64,000 nt of DNA from the NCBI RefSeq assembly GCF_023856365.1, contig NC_064552.1:2272811-2336810 (forward strand). The letters run 5' to 3'. Positions 58,270-64,000 of this stretch are shown in pieces (the first letter of the stretch is position 1; each line of letters starts with the position of its first letter). This stretch comes from Brienomyrus brachyistius. Taxonomy: Eukaryota; Chordata; Actinopteri; Osteoglossiformes; Mormyridae. A program made the translations under genes and the position numbers. The notes beneath the pieces were generated by a model that was given only the letters and a program-made list of their open reading frames with translations, was not told the DNA's origin and ran no database searches.

Positions 58270-61200
58270 CCTCTCTCTCTCTCAGGTCATTGCCAACACT
58301 GCTGCCAAGTTAGTCCCAGCCTCCGAGTGCCTGTGGTTGAGCATGCTGTCCCACAGCGCGCGATTTTGGTTCCCGTTTAATAACCGCTTGTCTGTTATCT
58401 GTCCTGTTTCTTTTTCCTGAAGCAAACCTGCCATTTTGACACTTTTGCCTGCTTTTTACAAACAGAAATAATGCTCCACGAACTCAATCAGCGAAGCCTT
58501 AATTGAATATTTTGGGTTAGTGGTAATGAACATTCCTATACACTTTGGATAACATATTATATATGAGGATGAAGTGTATCAGTTCATGTGATTATAATTC
58601 AGTGCACAGTCCACACAGGGCCTGCATCTTTTGTGCTTGATCAGCTGCTTACGAAATCTGACATTGTTGGCATGTCAGCACTAGATTGGTATTGTGCTGT
58701 AGACAGGCACCGGCTTTGGAATACTTCTGTGCATTTCTTCTCAATTCATCCAACTTCCCCGGTAGTAAATGGATCAGCCAATGACTGCTATTATTAACCG
58801 AAATGATTAATTCATGATGCCAGTGACTCTGTCCAGGGAAGTGCTGGGAAGGTGGATCAATAGATGAATGGAATTAATAAGTGATATATGAATTACCTAT
58901 TGATTGTTATTGTCCCCCAAAGAGATAAATTTTACTCACATTTTTGAGGAACTCGAAGGCCTATTTAATGGGCATTTTTAGAATAAGACAGACATGTCAA
59001 CATTTACAGTGCAGTCTTGCAACGTTTGCGATGAATCCGATCAACGAATGTGAGCAAGAAAGCGCAACAAAACAGGTCAACAGTGTCTTCTTGCAGCCGA
59101 CAGACACAGCTCCTGTCCTCTCTCCCCTACAAACCCCGCCCTCTAATAGCACGGAGTACATCCCTAGCTTCAACCCCAGCGTGTTGAAGGATTCCGCCCT
59201 GTCCACCCACAAGCCCATTGAAGTCAAGGGTCCCGGTGGCAAAGCCACCATCATCCATGCCCAGTACAACACCCCGATCAGCATGTACTCCCAAGATGCC
59301 ATCATGGATGCCATCGCTGGCCAGGCCCAAGCCCGAGGCAATGAAATGAGGTGAGGCGGCTCGTGACCTGCCCCACTGACACGCCCCCACCCCTCGCCCG
59401 TCCGCCCGCCCCTCCCCCTTGGTTCGCATGACCTCGCTGGCCTACAGCAGGCGAAAAGTGTGCCAGGCTTCTGCATGATGAACAAAGTATGTATGTGCTG
59501 CTGCGGATTTTTGGTTTCACTTTGATTTATATACTGTTGAGCACCTTGGTTGATTTTTACAGTCAATATTTTAATGTTTTAACATGTTGAGCTCAATGAC
59601 GTGACGGACTTCACATATGTGACTAGTGCCAATCTGCGTACCCTGCAAGCGGGTCGTGTTTCAGGAAGAGAGAACATTCCAGCTAACTGGGGGTATAATA
59701 TGTCTGCTGAGGAAGGACAAGCTTCATAGCAGGTGACCGGTGGCTTGGACCTTCTGCTGGGGACAAACTAATCAACACCGTTTTTCTGAAACCCCTCACG
59801 ACCTGCGCCTACGATCACTGGTCCCCATTATCATGAGGCTGTGACCCTCTGGATGTTCCTCATTGATTATCCCTCCCCAGTGGTCGCGGGACTGCAGGGC
59901 GTGTGGGTTGGCAGTTGGGAACGCGCCGTGGCATTCTGACACGTTCCTGACTCCAGCCTGTGCGATCGCGTGCTGTGATTTGAGATGATGAAGAAGGTAT
60001 CTCAGGTTTACTCCGCTGCGTACTGGCGAGATTCTCTGTTGCTACTCGACGTCCTTCCACTAGCATTTCCAAAACCCATGAGCCATATCACCTCAGTGTC
60101 ATTAAGTAGAAATATACATGCGTGTGCAGCCAGGCTGCTTGCATTCATGTACCAATGTATACATGTAGATACACATACATTAAACAACGATCAGAAGACG
60201 ATGGTGCTGGAACCAGCAGCGCCCTGTTTGGGGGGTGAAATTCTCGGGCCAAACAGGTGAGACGTCGTTAGCACAGGTTCCAGCATTCTTGTCTGCTTCA
60301 AGCTCATATCTCTACTTTTCCTTCTCCTCCCCCACCCTTCTCTCACACCGTCACCAACCAACTTCATTGTATCATCCACCTCACCCTGCCCTGCTGCTTG
60401 CCCCCTCCCCATCCGTGTCATGGCCCCGCCCTGGTTGATCACGTGACAGTGGCGATTCCTCAGCTGTCGCCTCTCCTTTGGCGTAAGTAGACCGTAAGCC
60501 TGCTTTAGGCCAGTGCCAGTCCTTGACTCTCTCTCTCTCAGTACTTCCTCCTGTGCCCCTTTGAGAAGCTTCCTCCACCACTCAGTTTCAACCATAGACT
60601 GATGTTGGCACAAAATAAGATCTTTCCAATCCCTTTTTGGTGCTGTGTAATGTTACATGTTAGGTCTGTGTCCGTCAGTCTCAGTCTTGGCTCATGGCCG
60701 GTCTCTGAAATCTCTCTCATATTCTTGTTTTTTTTGTTCATACTATTTCCCTCCTCTGCTGAGGTCTCGAACCTTGACCCCTAACTAGTCCATGATCAGT
60801 GTCCGTCTGGTTGCTGTGAGGGTCATTGTTAATATTTCCATCTCTGGTCCATCATAGATCAAATACTGGACCTGTGTTCCTGTGGCAGGATGATAATGTC
60901 ACAGAGTGGTTAAGGGACTTCTCTCACTTAAACACACAAACAACCGTTCAACCCATCCTTGAAAGACAGTTTCCAAGTAAATATTTTGAATACAGATAGC
61001 AAATTAAAGGCGTCAACATTTTATGAGCACACAGAATTTAAAAAACTTTTTGTACATCTAAAGTGTTTCTTTAATCTTTGAAAAGCTTCAAGCTAAGCGG
61101 AGGCATACCATGTATAAAGCTGTTTGTTTGCACCGAGCCATCGATTCATATTCCATCCACAATCCACCTAGTTACAGTTTCACACATTAATTTGCAAACC

Positions 61201-63052
61201 TGCAGGTTTCTGGCAAACCTGCTGGTGGAATTGCTGGGCTTTGCAAATGGACCCTCTCAGCTGCCAGAGGATGCTAGGAGCATACAGGCATCCTCCACAG
61301 CTTGGGAGTCTGATCTCAGTTGCAAGGATGCTGTCATTGTGGAGTAACTGGTGGAGGAACAGTGCACTTAATTGTGTGTGTAAGTTGCACGTGCATTTTA
61401 GCCACTCTTCTCTATGTAAACAGTTTCCCGGGACGTCCAGACGATTGTTTTGTACACGAGATGTTGATGATATGTCTCCCGAAGGCTGGACAGGAACACC
61501 ATGAAGTGGGAGGCTTATAAATATACCAAAGGACTGATGGCGCTGCTGAACTATGGCCGTACGAGTGACATAATCGGCTGACTTGAGGACAGCTGCTGAG
61601 TAACTGCCTGACAATTTACGGGACGGAGGGCGAGCAGGACCAAGCCGCGCAGCCCAGCTGCTTTCCCAGCAAGCTTGAATAGAACCCAGCTTAGCTTCCG
61701 GTTTGAGCTGGCTTGTGTGCCTTCAGGCTGCTTCAATGCGCCGACTCTTATTGGTTGTTGTGTTTGTGGTTTTTTTTCTTTCTGGCCTTTTTGACGCATT
61801 GCACATGCGATGGCTGCAGCAGAGAGAGAGAGAGCCCCCCCCTCTCTGGCTGCGCTGGGGACCAGCACACCATTGTGCTGCCGTGGGACCAACATGAATA
61901 TAGCAGGAGTGTAAAAGCTGCTGTATCTGCAAACCCCCCACCCCAGTGCCCCAATCTGAATAAGCACACAGATATAGACATTAGCCTTACCCACTTAGTG
62001 GGATATTACTGGTTCCCTTGCCAAACGGAGGTGAGGTGTGGATCTTCCAGGTGTGAGGGCGGGGAAGGTGTCCTTCCAGTGCCAGGGAAGCCACCAATAC
62101 CAGCCACTGGGTGGGGGGTGAAGCCCGGGGCCACTGAGATGATGTCGCTGTCTTTGTGATTGCAGCGCGCTGCCAGTGAAAGACCCTCTTGTAGACAGTG
62201 CGTCCCCTGTCTACCAGGCCGTGATCAAGCATGAGGAGAAGGAGTCCGAGTTGTCGGACTGGGCCCGGCGCGCAGCTAACCTGCAGTCCAAGTCCTTCCG
62301 TGTCCTGGCCCACATCACCGGCACCGAGTACAGTAAGTCCTGCCATCATCGTGTTTGTGGAAAGCGGCCAAGTTCCATATTTGTTTTTGTAAAATCTGTC
62401 TGTCTTTCTATCTTTCTAAACTGTTCATCATCCTTCTTAGATGATTTATCATTTCAGTGAATGTCACTCTCTTGTCCTCAAGGCCATGCCTGTTGCCCAA
62501 CTCCCTTAATATCGCGAAGGACACTTCCTTAAAATTCCGCTTTGCCTGTGGGGGGGCCGAGGTGCTTTTCTGCAGTGAGGTTTTTATCTCTCTCTCATTG
62601 CTTCTCATTCAGTGCAAGACCCAGATGAGGAAGCCCTGCGGAAATCGAGGTAGGGTCCGCGCCCACAGTGCGTGCTGACTGTCCCTAAGGCGTTTGCCTG
62701 GGCAGATGCTTACGCCGTCCTCACACATGATCAGCTGGCTTCTCCTGTCCTACACACCTCCAGCTCTGACAATAGAGACACGATAGACGGTAGCAATAAC
62801 TGGAATATTTTTATTTAAGTCGTTAAGGTGAAGGTCAATATCCCACAGCCTGCTGGTCACGTGTTCAAGTCCCTCAACATCCATGTGGCTGCTGTGTCTT
62901 CAGTTCCGTGTCTCACATCTCGACCCCCCCCCCCCCCCCCCGCCTCTCACCACAGGGAAAAGTTTGAGTCTGAGGTCAAAGGCCCACGATTCGCAAAACT
63001 GAAAAACTGGCACCACGGTCTTTCTGCACAAATCCTAAACGTACAGGAGTAG
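45222..63052 (+). CDS. ldb3: ldb3 (Cypher/ZASP), PDZ-ZM short isoform, 8 exons
   Basis: Exons 45222-45317, 53743-53894, 56742-56817, 58286-58308, 59150-59350, 62166-62332, 62613-62649 and 62956-63052 join to 849 nt, 282 residues, with all phases consistent. LDB3 is a Z-disc scaffold of striated muscle whose PDZ domain binds alpha-actinin. The PDZ domain spans about residues 1-84, with the PWGF ligand loop at 13-16. A skeletal-type ZM motif follows near 155-180 ([20 protein letters not shown]). The tail ends [19 protein letters not shown], matching the human LIM-less short isoform (about 283 residues) as I remember it. The LIM-domain exons of the long isoforms should lie beyond position 64000. 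Paralogue (ldb3a or ldb3b) is not determined. Confidence 0.94.
45985..46105. repeat. about 60-bp tandem duplication
   Basis: 'ccactgagatattgtggtacagtccaaac' near 46018 recurs as 'ccactaagatatagtggtacagtccaaat' near 46069, with 'actaaat(a/g)aagtgg' before each. Confidence 0.8.
50539..50717 (-). mobile_element. tRNA-derived SINE, minus strand
   Basis: Read on the minus strand it has TAGCTCAGTGAG (A-box-like) and GGTTCAGATTCC (B-box-like), then 'agcaagacctttatcccc' and 'ctgctaagtaaataaaat'. This is the same family as the 22300 copy, older and diverged. Confidence 0.65.
51871..51948. repeat. about 31-bp tandem repeat, 3 copies
   Basis: Units contain GGTTGCCAGATTGTAC, then ta.a..tggtgt, with small changes. 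Confidence 0.85.
52255..52380 (+). mobile_element. old diverged SINE fragment
   Basis: A B-box-like GTGGGTTCAAATCCCC is followed by degraded versions of the 'ttcatgttc' and 'tctggtttcctcc' core, resembling the 18526 family. Confidence 0.5.
52382..52744 (+). mobile_element. 5'-truncated SINE with target duplication
   Basis: The body begins at about 52395 (cacacctctgggacccgg), lacking the first ~45 bases of the full element, and ends in an ATGG tail at about 52731. It is flanked by atgatcggaagct (52382-52394) and atgatcagaagct (52732-52744), a 13-bp duplication with one mismatch. Confidence 0.88.
52732..52830 (+). mobile_element. remnant of a second SINE family, host of the insertion
   Basis: 'atcagaagcttgctgttcgaatc', then 'aactgcatcactgctgg' and 'ccacttaacccc', match the pattern of the 22300 family, implying that the younger SINE landed in an older one. 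Confidence 0.5.
53743..53894 (+). CDS. ldb3: ldb3 exon 2, rest of PDZ
   Basis: Acceptor ctgcccacag at 53742 after an 8.4-kb intron; donor gtggcc at 53895, phase 2. It reads [20 protein letters not shown], then [20 protein letters not shown]. Confidence 0.95.
53895..56741 (+). other. ldb3 intron 2
   Basis: A SINE-like remnant may lie near 55245-55310 ('tttaacagacacacttacaa'). No exon was recognised. Confidence 0.45.
56742..56817 (+). CDS. ldb3: ldb3 exon 3, linker
   Basis: Acceptor catactgcag at 56741, donor gtaaga at 56818. It completes an Arg codon and reads [15 protein letters not shown], then [10 protein letters not shown], matching the human SKRPIP...PVIPHQK linker. The unspliced neighbouring frame is a shadow. 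Confidence 0.92.
56818..58285 (+). other. ldb3 intron 3, no cardiac ZM exon seen
   Basis: In human the cardiac-specific exon, with its own ZM motif, sits in this interval. No reading frame here resembles it. The intron ends in a CT repeat at 58223-58283. Confidence 0.55.
58223..58283. repeat. (CT)n repeat serving as polypyrimidine tract
   Basis: About 60 bp of CT units with one CCCTCC interruption, ending at the acceptor AG of the 23-nt microexon. Confidence 0.92.
58286..58308 (+). CDS. ldb3: ldb3 exon 4, 23-nt microexon
   Basis: Acceptor ctctctcag at 58285, donor gttagt at 58309. It encodes VIANTAA plus two bases that make Asn with the first base of exon 5. The product VIANTAANTEY aligns residue for residue with the human VVVNSPANADY stretch, and the frame is correct only if this microexon is included. 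Confidence 0.87.
59150..59350 (+). CDS. ldb3: ldb3 exon 5, skeletal ZM motif
   Basis: Acceptor ctctaatag at 59149, donor gtgagg at 59351, phase 2. It reads [37 protein letters not shown] and then [15 protein letters not shown]. The ZM motif contributes to alpha-actinin rod binding in this family. Confidence 0.93.
59351..62165 (+). other. ldb3 intron 5, 2.8 kb
   Basis: No exon, RNA or clear mobile element. Several reading frames of 60-150 codons look like chance. Confidence 0.5.
62166..62332 (+). CDS. ldb3: ldb3 exon 6
   Basis: Acceptor tgattgcag at 62165, donor gtaagt at 62333. It reads [20 protein letters not shown], then [20 protein letters not shown] and ITGTEY, highly conserved in LDB3. 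Confidence 0.94.
62613..62649 (+). CDS. ldb3: ldb3 exon 7, 37 nt
   Basis: Acceptor ctcattcag at 62612, donor gtaggg at 62650. It reads [12 protein letters not shown] across both junctions. In human the long isoforms branch from about this point to the LIM-encoding exons. Confidence 0.92.
62924..62941. repeat. poly(C) run before ldb3 last exon
   Basis: Eighteen C, ending 14 bases before the acceptor AG, so it lies in the polypyrimidine tract. Confidence 0.85.
62956..63052 (+). CDS. ldb3: ldb3 short-isoform terminal exon
   Basis: Acceptor caccacag at 62955, just after an 18-nt C run. It reads [20 protein letters not shown], then [12 protein letters not shown] with stop TAG at 63050, the known LIM-less C-terminus. 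Confidence 0.94.
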
Positions 63053-63440
63053 CTGCGGCCTGCGAGCAGCATGGAGTCGTGGAAACCCTTGCCAATGAAC
63101 TGAAAGGCAGAGAGCAAGAGAAGGGGCAGGAGTGGAGGAGAGTGAAGTCTCTAACAAACGGAAAAGTGACTGAAGAGGGGTGGAATAGCACAGTTAAATG
63201 ATTAAAGGCTTCCCGAGTGCTTTCTGTTCATCCGTTAAATATTTGTAGTCACCCTTCTGCAGGTGTCATTTTTGCCAAACTCATGTAGTTCTCTCTCTGT
63301 TTCCTTTATTTATTTTTTTTGCCTGTTCTGCCTATGCAAACTCCAGAGTAATTTGTTGCAAACAAAACAGCGTGACACTCTGAAGACCGCTGTACATCCC
63401 CTCATTGCTTCAATGTGAATAAAAGGAGCATCACGTCAAA
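63053..63440 (+). other. ldb3: ldb3 short-isoform 3' UTR
   Basis: Poly(A) signal AATAAA at 63418-63423, about 370 bp after the stop. Confidence 0.7.
63418..63423 (+). terminator. ldb3: poly(A) signal of ldb3 short isoform
   Basis: Canonical AATAAA; cleavage would be expected 10-30 bases downstream. Confidence 0.6.
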
Positions 63441-64000
63441 CAAGCCGATTGCTACTGGTTGGTTTTCTGTATCTTTTTCCATAGAAGTGAGTCATTTGTT
63501 TCACTTTTGTACTGGAGTGCAGGGGAGGTACTCCGGAAAAACAGCCCTCATTTCTTGTGCCTGGTGAATTATCTGACACAAATGCCATAGGCTGGTATGT
63601 TTCATAATTTCATATGAATAAATTTCATAATATCAAATGATAGATAAATACGCATGTAAATACATACGCCGTTCCGATTTAAATTCACGCATTTTATGAT
63701 TCCATTTCCTGTAGCTATTGTGTTTTTAGAAGCATGTTAATGTGGCAGGTAACTAACAGCCGACAGGCCTGCATATTACGCTGCACAGCTATCACCTAGC
63801 CTCAGTAAAACAAACACATTAAGAAATGACAGCATTTTACTTACCTCCACATTTTAATTTAAGGAAGTCCAGTGAGGATAGATGTCATAATTTTTCTCTT
63901 CCCTGGCAGCTTTTGGTTCATCGACTTGAATCTTGGTCTTGCTTTTGTCGCAGTTTCAGTTACACTGTTTGTTTTGTCACACTGTGCAAGCCCCTGACAG
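63441..64000 (+). other. downstream sequence to window end
   Basis: Presumably the intron leading to the ldb3 LIM exons in long isoforms. Nothing was recognised in it. Confidence 0.5.

Noticed and set aside
58997..59566. A 189-codon minus-strand frame over ldb3 exon 5
   Set aside because: It is the antisense shadow of the conserved ZM-coding exon.

Overview
This window reads as nuclear DNA of a ray-finned fish, most probably a teleost. It holds three protein genes, all on the + strand, with vertebrate-type GT-AG introns. The melanopsin is closest to the fish opn4m type as I remember it. The non-coding DNA carries tRNA-derived SINEs ending in ATGG repeats, a Tc1-like transposase remnant, a TA-flanked MITE and many micro- and minisatellites. 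There are no bacterial, organellar or viral genes and no CRISPR arrays. I cannot name the species.

Layout. (1) About 1-11,800: the 3' part of usp54, an ubiquitin-specific-protease-family gene. Ten exons from 367 to 10746 encode the last ~964 residues, from the end of the USP domain to a stop. (2) About 11,800-24,200: intergenic DNA with SINEs and tandem repeats. (3) About 24,200-39,660: a complete melanopsin gene (opn4), ten coding exons, predicted 531 residues. It has the Schiff-base lysine, DRY and NPxxY motifs, plus a TATA box and repeats upstream. Its long introns and 3' UTR hold several tandem repeats. (4) About 39,660-44,780: intergenic DNA with a 305-bp MITE. (5) About 44,780-64,000: the 5' part of ldb3 (Cypher/ZASP). 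Eight exons encode the complete 282-residue PDZ-ZM short isoform, ending at 63052 with a poly(A) signal at 63418. The LIM-domain exons of the long isoforms would lie beyond the right edge.

The genes do unrelated jobs: ubiquitin biology, non-visual photoreception and the muscle Z-disc. The opn4-ldb3 pair matches the human neighbourhood on 10q23, whereas human USP54 lies elsewhere on 10q, so the order here probably reflects a local rearrangement or gene loss. Exon calls rest on splice signals, reading phase and remembered homologues; no alignment was run. I found no undescribed multi-gene system. The points most worth checking are a duplicated usp54 exon fragment inside an intron, a 23-nt ldb3 microexon behind a CT repeat, the MITE, the nested SINEs, a Tc1 remnant inside a TCTG microsatellite, and repeats placed next to opn4 and ldb3 regulatory or splice signals.
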